The position numbers and the translations under genes are program-made. A DNA stretch of 48,429 nt, taken from positions 1-48,429 of the forward strand of contig JAGAKX010000059.1 of NCBI GenBank assembly GCA_017625435.1, read 5' to 3'. The notes under the pieces are model-generated. The model saw only the letters and a program-made list of their open reading frames with translations, had not been told where the DNA came from and did no database searches. The stretch comes from Clostridia bacterium (GTDB lineage Bacteria; Bacillota; Clostridia; Oscillospirales; Acutalibacteraceae). Each line of letters begins with the position of its first letter. Within the stretch, counting starts at the first letter, position 1. Positions 24,481 to 33,700 of this stretch are shown in pieces.

Positions 24481-24486
24481 TTGAAT

Positions 24487-24635
24487 TGTAGGGGTCGGCG
24501 TCCTCGACGACCCGTTTTCGGTAAAATAAATTGTTTGTATTCTGACCCGTGGAAGATAAAAATGTGCCTTTCGAAAAATTATATGTAAAGTCAAACTAAC
24601 TACTGCGGGAGGTCGGGGACACCCTCCCCCTACAA
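24487..24635. repeat. Family II repeat, copy 3 (149 bp)
   Basis: TGTAGGGGTCGGCGTCCTCG at the left, ACCCTCCCCCTACAA at the right, and the interior motif AAAAATGTGCCTTT. It is placed exactly between hairpin arrays A and B. Confidence 0.8.
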
Positions 24636-24636
24636 A

Positions 24637-24787
24637 CTGCGTTTGCAGTGATATTTTTTGCTTCGCAAAAAGTGATATTGCTCCGCAGTGATATTGATGC
24701 TCCGCATCAGTGATATATTTTCCTTGCGGAAAATGTTGAAAGAAACAAGAGTATAAAAAAGAAGGACGGTGTTATTCACCGTCCTTT
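24637..24787 (+). repeat. Mini-hairpin array B (linker GTGATAT)
   Basis: Hairpins CTGC-GTTT-GCAG, TTTTTGC-TTC-GCAAAAA, TGC-TCC-GCA and TGATGC-TCC-GCATCA are each followed by (A)GTGATAT, and then ATTTTCC-TTG-CGGAAAAT. The last part (24714-24787) repeats the end of array A almost base for base, including GTTGAAAGAAACAAGAG and the terminator. Confidence 0.8.
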
Positions 24788-24804
24788 AGTGTTTTAAATA
24801 ATGT

Positions 24805-24840
24805 TACTTACTTCTTCACTATTCACTATTACCTTTTACC
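24805..24840. repeat. Family III repeat copy
   Basis: CTTCTTCACTATTCACTATT followed by ACCTTTTACCT, matching 48179-48210 and related to 11795. Confidence 0.55.
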
Positions 24841-24841
24841 T

Positions 24842-24866
24842 CTTTCCTGCATTTTATGCAGGAAAG
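24842..24866 (-). terminator. Hairpin containing the stop codon of the LCAT-like gene
   Basis: A perfect 11-bp stem CTTTCCTGCAT / ATGCAGGAAAG with a 3-nt loop includes the TAA stop (24854-24856). No long T run follows directly, so it may be a 3' stability element rather than a classical terminator. Confidence 0.55.
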
Positions 24867-26668
24867 CTGTGTTCGAGGCCGACTGCATATCGGAGAATAA
24901 GTCTTGCATCTGTTGCATCTACTGCACCGCTGCCGTCAACGTCTGCGATAATCTTTATTTCCTTGTTTGCCGTATCAAGTCCTACTGCGATACGAAGAGC
25001 GGATCTTGCGTCCGTTGCGTCTACAGTTCCGCTGAGGTCAACGTCGCCGAGCTTCTTTTCATTGAATTCATTGCCGGGAGTGGTGTAGGGAGAGAGCTTT
25101 TTGGAATACTCTGAGTATGTCATATACTGAGTGTAGTTTGAATTCTCTCTTACGTGTCTCTGTGAGAAGCCGAAAAGGAGCCATACAAGGAAGGTTGCCA
25201 CGGGAGTTTTTGTCATATCACCGTGGGGAACATTCTGCAGGAACCAGGTGTTTTCGGGAAGAATACAGTAAGAAGCATCTATATCGCTGTCGGGGGAAAC
25301 GTGGTCGTGATTTTCGTTTGTGCAATGGATAAGGTGGTCGGGCTCCTTGCTGTTGTCGGTTGTAACTGCACCTGCTGCGGAATATTTTACGGATACGATA
25401 CCGTCGGAAACATCGTCAACGCAGGAGGTGATGGGGATAATCTGGAAGCCGTAGCCTGTAACAACACAGACATTGATACCGCTTAATTTTGCGTTTGTGA
25501 AGGTTTCTGCGGTGCTCTTCTGAATCTCTCTGTAGCTGTCGATTCTGTTTTCGAGAGTTCTGTTAATAAAGTCGCCCTCAAAGAGGAATTCCTTTGCATC
25601 CTCAAAGTCTGCATCGGGAACAAGTGCCCAGAGACCGGGCATATTTCTGAGATATTCCTTTAAGAAATCGTCATAAATAACACCGTCGGCGCTGCTTGCA
25701 AGCTTGTTGTATGACTGACCTAAGGTTCTGTGGAGGTCCTGAGATTCGCCGATTGTGATACCGAGAAGAATTGCGAGCTTTACAATAAGAGCCGTAAGGG
25801 GGCTTTCGCCAAGGAGAGCCTTGCCTATGCCGTAAAGGGAGCCGGTTGCATCATCCGAGAGGAAGGTCATAAATGCGGAGCCTCTGTATTCACCGGTAAC
25901 GCCGTCGGTAACGCTGTCAATGAAGCTGTCATAGTCGTCTCTTGTTCTTACAATGTGGCCTGTCATAAGGTCGCCTATAATGGCATTGCCGAGAATGGGA
26001 GAGCCGTAGAATACGGCACTTGAAACATTATCCTCCGCATGGTCGGGATGTGCATAAAGATAGGAGTTTGTAATAACGCCGCCTGTGCCGACGCTTAAGA
26101 TTGCAACGCTTCCTTTGCCTGTTACCGCAAGGACGTGGTCAATGAAATCACGGAGAGTCTCTGCAGAGTAAAGGGGGTCAAGTCTCCAGTCATAAGAGAA
26201 GAAGAAAACCTCATCTGCTCTTACGTAGCCTGCAGCTGCAGAAAGAAGACTCTTCATATTGTCGTTCACAATGCTGTCTTCAGTATGCTCTGAAAGAGGG
26301 TCTGCATAGAACCAGGGGCCGATATCAGAGTTTAAGGAATCGCCTGTTGAAGCACAGAGGATGGGATCAAGCATACCCTTTATGCCTGTTACAACGGAGG
26401 TTGTACCCGTTGAGGTGTCTGCAAAGTCGGAAAGCACTACGCCCATAAGAATATTTGTAACATTGCCCGTGAATTGTGATGAATTCATATCAAAGACAAC
26501 GGATGCACCGTTTTTGTTGGGATTTGCATAGAGCACGTTGTCAGCGGTGTCACCTACGTAAATTACGGGGACGCTGTTAAGCTCTACTGCAAGAGCGCTT
26601 AAGGGGGTTGCTGTTATCATAAGCACACATAAAAGCACGCTGATAACCTTTTTTACGGTGTTTTTCAT
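24854..26668 (-). CDS. Secreted LCAT-like alpha/beta-hydrolase with C-terminal dockerin; nucleophile missing
   Basis: A 604-residue protein from the ATG at 26668 (GGAGG upstream; a start nine codons earlier would put that site inside the gene). Signal peptide 1-28. The hydrolase region resembles lecithin:cholesterol acyltransferases: FFFSYDWRLDPLYSAETL (155-172) matches the usual YDWR lid region, but the elbow expected as G-H-S-M-G-G reads SVGTGG (192-197), with Gly at the Ser position. The C-terminus is a two-repeat dockerin-like module (GDVDLSGTVDATDAR and ADVDGSGAVDATDAR), a Ca-binding pair that in cellulosome-type systems docks to cohesins. It is therefore probably a surface or extracellular protein, perhaps lipid- or ester-binding rather than catalytic. 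Its stop codon lies within a hairpin. Confidence 0.75.
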   Translation of the reverse strand: MKNTVKKVISVLLCVLMITATPLSALAVELNSVPVIYVGDTADNVLYANPNKNGASVVFDMNSSQFTGNVTNILMGVVLSDFADTSTGTTSVVTGIKGMLDPILCASTGDSLNSDIGPWFYADPLSEHTEDSIVNDNMKSLLSAAAGYVRADEVFFFSYDWRLDPLYSAETLRDFIDHVLAVTGKGSVAILSVGTGGVITNSYLYAHPDHAEDNVSSAVFYGSPILGNAIIGDLMTGHIVRTRDDYDSFIDSVTDGVTGEYRGSAFMTFLSDDATGSLYGIGKALLGESPLTALIVKLAILLGITIGESQDLHRTLGQSYNKLASSADGVIYDDFLKEYLRNMPGLWALVPDADFEDAKEFLFEGDFINRTLENRIDSYREIQKSTAETFTNAKLSGINVCVVTGYGFQIIPITSCVDDVSDGIVSVKYSAAGAVTTDNSKEPDHLIHCTNENHDHVSPDSDIDASYCILPENTWFLQNVPHGDMTKTPVATFLVWLLFGFSQRHVRENSNYTQYMTYSEYSKKLSPYTTPGNEFNEKKLGDVDLSGTVDATDARSALRIAVGLDTANKEIKIIADVDGSGAVDATDARLILRYAVGLEHSFPA

Positions 26669-26824
26669 TGGATTACCTCCGGTTTTTTGATGCACTAAGG
26701 CATTTTATGTGTTAATTATACATAATTCGCTTAATGAATTCAAGTGCTTTTTTGTGAATAACATTATTTAACATATGTTTAACATAAAAAGAGCGATTCT
26801 GAGGCTGTAATGTACGTTTGTTTC

Positions 26825-26980
26825 TGTAGGGGATGGCGTCCCCGACATCCCGCATAGCAGAGCTGAATATAATTATATTGATTCCGCAGATTATAAAAAT
26901 GTGCCTCTAAGGGTCAATGCTTTTGTATCTTTTTATTGTATGCCTCTGTCTCGGGTCGTCGGGGACGCCGACCCCTACAA
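26825..26980. repeat. Family II repeat, copy 4
   Basis: Ends TGTAGGGGATGGCGTCCCCG and GACGCCGACCCCTACAA; internal motif AAAAATGTGCCTCT. At 156 bp it is slightly longer than most copies. The remainder of the 459-bp gap (26669-27127) is AT-rich, apart from the promoter near 27049. Confidence 0.8.
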
Positions 26981-27048
26981 GGATAATTATACTGTACAGC
27001 CTTCCCTGAAAACTTATACTTTGCCGGCAGATGTTCTGTGACGGAATA

Positions 27049-27092
27049 TTGACAAAAAGAAAAAAGTGTGTTATTATGTTCCAAAAGGAACA
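27049..27092 (+). promoter_or_regulatory. Promoter and palindromic operator of the Crp/Fnr operon
   Basis: TTGACA (27049-27054), 17-bp spacer, TATTAT (27072-27077). The perfect palindrome TGTTCCAAAAGGAACA (27077-27092) begins at the last base of the -10 and covers the transcription start. This two-fold 6-4-6 site is a good candidate for binding by the Crp/Fnr protein encoded immediately downstream. Confidence 0.75.
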
Positions 27093-27127
27093 GAAAACGG
27101 ATATTTTTTGAAGAAAGGCGGTGTATT

Positions 27128-27769
27128 ATGAAGAAAAATGATGTAAATGCGGTCCTTTCCGGTCCTCTTTTCGGAAATGCCTCCGAGGAGCTTATAAAGG
27201 AGCTTCTGTGCTCGGGGAATTATGAGATAATTTCCGTGTCCCGCGGGGAAACGGTTTTTTCCGAGGGTGAAAGAAACGTGAGGCTGTGCCTTGTGCTGAA
27301 GGGCAGTCTTGAGGTTTCCAAGGGAAATATTTTTATGAGCAGTCTGAAGGAGGGGGCAATGTCGGGAATGTCCTGCCTTTTCTCTGAGGAAAGCGCTTTT
27401 CCCACCACAGTAAGAGCGGCTGAAAATTCCCGTCTTCTTTTTATTACAAAGGAGCAGCTTATGTCCCTTTTCGGAAGATACCCCGACATCCTGGAAAAAT
27501 ATCTGTCCCTTTTAAGCCGTAAAATATGCTTTCTCAGCGGAAAGATTGAGAGTATTTCTGCACCCGATTCCTCAGAGGCCTTAAGGAATTATCTTACGGA
27601 CTACGGGGAAAAGCTGGGGACCGATACATTCTCTCTTCCCCTGTCGGGAAGCCGTCTGGCTTCAACTCTCGGTATGGGAAGAACCTCCCTTTACAGAGCC
27701 TTTGAAAGGCTGACTGAGGAGGGCTTTATGACAAAAAACGGCAAAACTGTAACCATTGAAAGGAAATGA
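27128..27769 (+). CDS. Crp/Fnr family transcriptional regulator
   Basis: A 213-residue protein starting at the ATG at 27128 (GAAAGGCGG upstream); a longer frame from 27068 would start upstream of the palindrome in the leader. The N-terminal cyclic-nucleotide-binding-type beta-roll has RGETVFSEGERN and LKEGAMSGM. It is followed by the dimer helix and a C-terminal winged helix (SGSRLASTLGMGRTSLYRAF) with recognition helix RTSLYRAFERL. The Cys cluster that would hold an Fe-S centre is not evident, so the effector is unknown. It overlaps the ABC substrate-binding gene by 4 bp (ATGA) and probably controls it and itself. Confidence 0.9.
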   Translation: MKKNDVNAVLSGPLFGNASEELIKELLCSGNYEIISVSRGETVFSEGERNVRLCLVLKGSLEVSKGNIFMSSLKEGAMSGMSCLFSEESAFPTTVRAAENSRLLFITKEQLMSLFGRYPDILEKYLSLLSRKICFLSGKIESISAPDSSEALRNYLTDYGEKLGTDTFSLPLSGSRLASTLGMGRTSLYRAFERLTEEGFMTKNGKTVTIERK

Positions 27770-28791
27770 AAATTATGAAAAAGGTATTATCTGTTTTATC
27801 GCTTATTTTAGCACTCTCTCTTGTTTTTACCGCCTGCGGTACGGTAGCAGAGGAAACAACTCTTGAAGAGACAACTCCCGAAGAGACAACGGCAGCCGAA
27901 AAGGCAGTTATCAACATCGGTCTTCTTAAGGGACCCACGGGTATGGGTGCTGCCGTGCTTCTTGATAATGACGAAAAGGGCACAGCAAATGCAGACTACA
28001 ATCTTACCCTTGCAGGTGCTCCCGATGTGCTCCAGAGTGCACTTATCAACAATGAGCTTGATATGGCGGCTCTTCCCACAAATGTTGCAGCCGTGCTTAA
28101 CGGCAAAACAGAAGGCAAGGTGCAGATTCTTGCAGTAAACACTCTCGGCGTAATTTATCTTATGAGTGCCGACGAAACAATAAAGACCGTAGCTGACCTT
28201 AAGGGCAAGACAATTCTTTCTGCAGGCAAGGGCACAACCACAGAGTATGTTCTCAACTACATTCTCTCCGAAAACGGACTTACCGTTGATACCGATGTGT
28301 CTGTTGAATATGCAAGCGAGCACGCAGAGGTTATCAGCAAGGCAAAATCCGGCGGCTATGAGGTTATTCTTCTTCCCGAGCCCTTTGTTACACAGATGAA
28401 GGGACAGGATGCATCCTTCAAGGTTGTCCTTGACCTTACAAAGGAATGGAAGGCTCTCGGCGGCGGTGAGCTCACAATGGGCTGTATCGCAGTAAGAAAG
28501 GAATTCGCAGAACAGAACCCCGATGCTGTTGCCGCATTCTTAAAGGACTATGAGGCATCCGTAAACGCAGTAAATGCAGACCCCGAGGCTGCAGGCGCAC
28601 TTATTGAAAAGTTTGACATCGCAAAGGCAGCGGTAGCTTCAAAGGCTATTCCCAACTGCAATATCACCGTTATGACAGGCGAAGAAATGAAGAGCAATGT
28701 AGGTGCTTATCTTCAGGTTCTTTTCGATTCCAACCCCAAGGCAGTAGGCGGAGCATTACCCTCTGACGGCTTCTATGCCGTAGTTTCCTGA
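27766..28791 (+). CDS. ABC transporter substrate-binding lipoprotein (NMT1/SsuA-like)
   Basis: Up to 341 residues, with a lipoprotein signal and lipobox VFTACG. An internal ATG at 27775 (AGGA 10 nt upstream) is as good a start as 27766. A Glu/Thr linker (EETTLEETTPEETTAAE) precedes a type 2 periplasmic-binding fold: NIGLLKGPTGMGAAVLL, ALINNELDMAALPTNVAAVL, DLKGKTILSAGKGTTTEYVL and VILLPEPFVTQM match the architecture of sulfonate, nitrate or pyrimidine precursor binders. The ligand cannot be told. The permease follows with a 1-bp overlap. Confidence 0.88.
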   Translation: MKIMKKVLSVLSLILALSLVFTACGTVAEETTLEETTPEETTAAEKAVINIGLLKGPTGMGAAVLLDNDEKGTANADYNLTLAGAPDVLQSALINNELDMAALPTNVAAVLNGKTEGKVQILAVNTLGVIYLMSADETIKTVADLKGKTILSAGKGTTTEYVLNYILSENGLTVDTDVSVEYASEHAEVISKAKSGGYEVILLPEPFVTQMKGQDASFKVVLDLTKEWKALGGGELTMGCIAVRKEFAEQNPDAVAAFLKDYEASVNAVNADPEAAGALIEKFDIAKAAVASKAIPNCNITVMTGEEMKSNVGAYLQVLFDSNPKAVGGALPSDGFYAVVS

Positions 28792-29561
28792 TGCAGGGAA
28801 AAAAGAAAAAACACGGAATTAAGCTTCCGTCATACCTCAGCGTACCCCTTGCCGTACTCTTCTGGCTCGGGGTATGGTTCCTTGTGTGCGAATTGGTGGG
28901 AATGGAGCTTTTGGTACCCTCGCCCCGTGCGGTAACGGGAGCTTTTTTGCAGCTTCTCGGAGAAAAGGAGTTCTATATTTCCTGTCTTAATTCCCTTTAT
29001 AAGGTGCTGACGGGATGGGCAGCAGGTGTCGCAATCGGTACGGTGCTCGGAATATTTACCCGTTTAAGCACGGTGCTGAAGGTCCTTTTTGAGCCTCTTC
29101 TGCACATTGTAAAGGCAACGCCCGTGGCATCCTTTATTGTGCTTGCGCTTGTGCTTATGAGCTCAAAAGCCGTGCCTGCCTTCACCTGTGCCCTTATAAG
29201 CGTGCCTGTGGTGTGGGCTAACGTGACTGAGGGGCTTGAAAGTCCCGATAAAAAGCTTCTGGAAATGGCTGATGTATTTAATATGAGCCGTAAAAACAGA
29301 ATAAGGGATATTTACATCCCTGCCGTGAAGCCCTATTTTTCTGCGGCGGCAATAACTGCTATGGGGCTTTCCTGGAAGGCGGGAATTGCGGCAGAGGTTA
29401 TATGCAGTCCCAAAAACACCATAGGCTCAGGAATTTCCGATGCCAAGGTTTACCTTGAATCTCCTCAGCTTTTTGCGTGGACAATAACTGTTATCGTATT
29501 GAGCGTGATTCTGGAAAAAATCCTCGGTTACGTGTTGGGGAAACGGAAAAAAGCAAAGTGA
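28791..29561 (+). CDS. ABC transporter permease (SsuC/TauC type)
   Basis: A 256-residue, roughly six-TM inner membrane subunit of the binding-protein-dependent type. It contains SLYKVLTGWAAGVAIGTVLG, FEPLLHIVKATPVASFIVLA, and the cytoplasmic coupling EAA-like loop LLEMADVFNMSRKNRIRDIYIPAVKPYF that contacts the ATPase. Its start codon overlaps the stop of the substrate-binding gene. It is separated from its ATPase by 251 bp carrying a family I repeat. Confidence 0.9.
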   Translation: MQGKKKKHGIKLPSYLSVPLAVLFWLGVWFLVCELVGMELLVPSPRAVTGAFLQLLGEKEFYISCLNSLYKVLTGWAAGVAIGTVLGIFTRLSTVLKVLFEPLLHIVKATPVASFIVLALVLMSSKAVPAFTCALISVPVVWANVTEGLESPDKKLLEMADVFNMSRKNRIRDIYIPAVKPYFSAAAITAMGLSWKAGIAAEVICSPKNTIGSGISDAKVYLESPQLFAWTITVIVLSVILEKILGYVLGKRKKAK

Positions 29562-29599
29562 ATTCGGAATTCGTAGAATTCCCCGAGAGGCGCAAATTA

Positions 29600-29735
29600 C
29601 GGTAGGGGAGGGGTTTCCCCTCCCGTTGAAAAGGGTTGTAACTATTGTGGTCTGCATCCCCAACAAGGTGCATTGCGGCGGTTAATCAATAAACAATTTG
29701 TTTGCCGAAAACGGGAGGGGAGACCCCTCCCCTAC
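29600..29735. repeat. Family I repeat, copy 7, with family II fragment inside
   Basis: Left palindrome GTAGGGGAGGGGTTTCCCCT, right palindrome CGGGAGGGGAGACCCCTCCC. At 136 bp it is longer than other copies; ATAAACAATTTGTTTGCCGA (29686-29705) followed by AAAC is close to the inverted interior of family II copies 2 and 3 (GTTTTCGGTAAAATAAATTG). Confidence 0.7.
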
Positions 29736-29812
29736 GGGGTGCACTACGGAAATCGGGGCGAAAATTAACATATACAAGAAAAAGGATAATTTGTGCGCGG
29801 AGGTGACGGAAA

Positions 29813-30373
29813 ATGATTGAAGTTAAAGATATATCTAAAAGCTTTGACGGAAAAAGGGTTCTTGAGGGTGTTTCCCTTGTTATTGAAAAGGGGAAATGCA
29901 CGGCACTTACGGGAGCCTCGGGCAAGGGTAAAACCACGCTTATGAGGATTATTGCAGGACTTACGGAGCCTGACTCGGGCGAGGTGGTTTACCGTGAAAA
30001 TCCCCGGTGCACCTTCGTTTTTCAGGAAAACAGGCTTCTTGAAAACAGAACGGTTCTTGAAAATATTCTCACAGTTGCCCCCGACAGGGAAAGAGCTGAG
30101 TATTTCCTCGGAAGGACGGGGCTTCTTGAAGATAAAAACAAGAAGGCATCCGAGCTCAGCGGCGGTATGAAAAGAAGGCTTGCAATTGCAAGGGCACTTT
30201 CTTACGGCGGAGATTTGTATTTCCTTGACGAGCCATTAAGAGAGCTTGACGGGGAGACCCTTAAAGCCGTGGCTCAGGTTATTAAGGAAGAAATTTCGGG
30301 TAAAACAGCGGTTTTAATTACCCACGACGAGTTTTCGGCGGAGTTTTTAAGTGATATAAAGGTAAAGGTTTAA
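29813..30373 (+). CDS. ABC transporter ATP-binding protein, compact
   Basis: A 186-residue ATPase, notably shorter than the usual 240-260 of this family but with all core motifs: Walker A GASGKGKTT, Q-loop FVFQENRLLENRTV, signature LSGGMKRR, Walker B LYFLDEP, D-loop RELDGE and the switch His in ITHDE. The helical subdomain and the C-terminal tail are trimmed. GGAGGTGA precedes the ATG. With the permease and binding protein it completes an importer. A repeat lies between it and the permease, so it is either co-transcribed through the repeat or uses its own promoter. Confidence 0.88.
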   Translation: MIEVKDISKSFDGKRVLEGVSLVIEKGKCTALTGASGKGKTTLMRIIAGLTEPDSGEVVYRENPRCTFVFQENRLLENRTVLENILTVAPDRERAEYFLGRTGLLEDKNKKASELSGGMKRRLAIARALSYGGDLYFLDEPLRELDGETLKAVAQVIKEEISGKTAVLITHDEFSAEFLSDIKVKV

Positions 30374-30415
30374 AAATCGGGATTTTGCAAATGTTCCCGA
30401 GTGGCAGATTAACAT

Positions 30416-30515
30416 GGTAGGGGCGGGGTTTCCCCGCCCGCCTTGAAACTTCTGTTACTTTGATTCATTAAAAATTACAACCTTCTGTAGCGTGAGGGGA
30501 GACCCCTCCCCTACG
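30416..30515. repeat. Family I repeat, copy 8
   Basis: C-type left palindrome (GTAGGGGCGGGGTTTCCCCG), interior ACTTCTGTTACTTT and TTACAACC, A-type right end (GAGGGGAGACCCCTCCCCTA). The rest of the 346-bp gap (30374-30719) holds a promoter near 30655 and no gene. Confidence 0.8.
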
Positions 30516-30654
30516 ATAAAAAGCAGCTCTTCAGAAGGTGAGGGGAGAATTTGTTGCTACGGAGAAACGAAACGTAAATAATCTTCATAAATTGTTCATA
30601 AAATATGGCGCGGAACTTTGGTAAAAAGTGCCGTGTCTTTTTTTATTATATATA

Positions 30655-30683
30655 TTGCGGGATATTTATTTTTGTTGTATAAT
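30655..30683 (+). promoter_or_regulatory. Probable promoter of the dockerin/Cys-repeat operon
   Basis: TTGCGG (30655-30660), 17-bp spacer, TATAAT (30678-30683), 37 bp before the ATG, with CGGAGG as ribosome binding site. Confidence 0.55.
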
Positions 30684-30719
30684 TATTTAGAATGAATTCT
30701 CTTAAACGGAGGCTTTGAT

Positions 30720-33700
30720 ATGAAAAAGAAAATTATTGCACTTTTCCTTTGCGTTCTTATGCTTCTGAGCGTTGCTCCCGTAACAACAATGGCGGCAGAG
30801 CTCGGTGACGTGGACTCAAACGGAAAGGTTGATGCGACTGACGCAAGAACGGCACTTCGTGCTGCCGTAGGTCTTGATAAGCTCACGGCTGACAAGGCTA
30901 AACTTGCCGACGTTGATTTTGACGGCGACGTTGATGCTACCGACGCACGTCTTATACTGAGAGCTGCCGTAGGTCTTGAGGACCTTCACGTGCACTCCTA
31001 CACATCTGCCGTTACAACGGCTGCAACCTGCGAGGGCAAGGGCGTGAAGACCTTTACCTGCTCCTGCGGTGACAGCTACACGGAGGATATTCCTGCTCTC
31101 GGACATAAGGCAGTAACAGACAAGGCAGTAGCTCCCACCTGTACCGAAAAGGGTAAGACAGAGGGTACACATTGCTCGGTTTGTAATGCTGTAATAAAGG
31201 CACAGGAAGCAGTTCCCGCTCTCGGACATAAGGCAGTAACAGACAAGGCAGTAGCCGCTACCTGCACGGAAGCAGGTCTTACAGAGGGCTCACATTGCTC
31301 GGATTGTAATGCTGTAATAAAGGCACAGAAAGCAGTTCCTGCTATCGGACATAAGGCAGTAACAGACAAGGCAGTAGCCGCTACCTGTGCCGAAGCAGGT
31401 CTTACAGAGGGTGCACATTGCTCGGTTTGTAATGCTGTAATAAAGGCTCAGGAAACAGTTCCTGCAAAGGGTCATACATCTGTAACAGACAAGGCTGTGG
31501 CTCCCACCTGTACCGCAAACGGTAAGACAGAGGGTGCCCATTGCTCGGTTTGTAACGCTGTATTAAAGCCTCAGGCACTTGTTAATGCTCTCGGCCATAC
31601 ATCCGTAACAGATAAGGCAGTAGCCGCTACCTGTACCGAAGCAGGACTTACAGAGGGTGCACATTGCTCAGTATGTAATACTGTATTAAAGGCACAGGAA
31701 ACAGTTCCCGCAAAGGGTCATACCTCAGTAACAGATAAGGCAGTAGCCGCTACCTGTACCGAGGCAGGACTTACAGAGGGTGCACATTGCTCCGTTTGTA
31801 ATACTGTAATAAAGGCACAGGAAACAGTTCCCGCAAAGGGTCATACCTCAGTAACGGATAAGGCAATAGCCGCTACCTGCACCGAGGCAGGACTTACAGA
31901 GGGTGCACATTGCTCTGTCTGTAACACAGTATTAACTGCACAGGAGACTGTTCCTGCAACGGGACATCTTCACAGCTCACTCGATGAAAGCACGGTTATT
32001 GCCGAAAACTGTAAGACAGAAGGCTATACCGGTGACTATAAGTGCGATGCCTGCGGTACGGTTACCGCAAGCGGTGAGACCATTCCCGTGAATGCAGAAA
32101 AGCATCATTTTGCGGAGAAGGTTGTTGATGCCTCCTGCACGGCTGACGAATACACGGCAATGCAGTGTATTTACTGTGAGCACATAAATGCCGAAGGTAT
32201 CGTAGAAAGCGGTAAGTATCCCAACGGAAAGGGACATATATTCGGAGAAAAGACCACGGTTGCTCCCACCTGCGATGAGGACGGCTATGATACGAAGACC
32301 TGTTCTGTATGTACCTATGAGGAAAGAGACAATTTTGTTTCCGCTACAGGTCATAAATACGGAATCAGACCCGACGAAAAGCTTGACCCCACCTGTGAAA
32401 AGACAGGCTATAAGAAATATACATGCAGAAATGAAAACTGCGGATATGTAAAGACTGAAATTGAAGATACTGTTGCCTGTGACCCCTCAGTTGCTGTTGT
32501 AAAGCACGGCACAAAGACTGAGGACGGCGAGCCCACAGATTACTGCCGTACAGAGTACAGCTGCAGATTCTGCGGAAAGCTCGTTTCAGTTGCAGAAAAC
32601 TACGGTGCTCACGTAATGGAAACCGTAAAGGTAACATCAAAAACATGTACCACACCTACCGCAAACTATCAGGTTTGTAAATATTGTAGCTATGAAAATA
32701 TTGTTGTTACTGAGGATGCTGCCGGCCATGCTTGCAAAACTAAAATTGTGGAGCCCACCTGTACGGAAAACGGTTATATTAAAGCATTAGAAAGCTGTAG
32801 CGTATGTGGTGAATCTGTAGATAGTGAACCTATCATTCTCGATGCAAAGGGGCATAAGTTTACGGGCGTTCAGACCTGTACCACATCCGTTTCCTGTGAG
32901 ACCTGCGGTGAAGTGACTGCTCCCGCATTCGGACACAATTTCGTAATTGAAAGCCCTGCTATCACAAGCGGCAGCAAGAGTGTTGCATCATTCTTCTGCA
33001 CACGCTGCGGTGAGGGCTGTGAGGACAAGATTGCAACCTTCAATGCAGTAACGGATAAGATTAAGCCCGTATTCTACGGAAAGTATGAAAACAAGCTTCA
33101 TATCCTTACAAAGACATCTTCAGAGAATGTTCCCTCAAACATCAACTTCGGTATCTGGACATCCACAGTAAGAGATATGTTTGAAGAGGATATGGCAGAA
33201 ACTCCCGTAACCTACAGCTTAAGAAACTATAATTACATTTACGTAAGAGGATACCTTCCCATTATCGGTAAGGACTGTGTTTCACTTCTTGAAGCAGATG
33301 ATGTTGATTCCGTTTCCGTTGAAAGAATCTCCGGTCTTGACTTCAGCCAGGTGCTTTCGGGCTTTGACGATAAGTTTACATCAGGTAAGAATGAGCGTGA
33401 CCTTACTCCCTATAAGGCAATAAAGGTCGAGGGCGACGTAATCAAGGTTACGATTGATGTAAAGAATGAAAAGTATTACGGCGGAATTGATAAGCTTCCT
33501 GCCGCAGAAATGACTTCTCTTCAGAAGATTTTCGGTGTTGATGCAAGAGAGCAGCTCTTCAGCAAGGACGGCTGTACAAGTGCATGTCCCGAAAACTGCG
33601 CTGAGCACCACTATGTAAAGGGCAAGGACGGCAAGCTCTATATGGAAACAAATCAGGACGGTATGAGCATGAAGATGACTCTCAGCGACCTGACAACCGA

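Noticed and set aside
24320..24787. CRISPR array
   Set aside because: The constant part is only 6-9 nt and the variable parts are palindromes of different sizes; there are no 20-50 nt spacers and no cas genes.
31076..31541. Minus-strand frames across the Cys-repeat gene
   Set aside because: They are shadows of the 123-bp periodic coding repeats on the plus strand.
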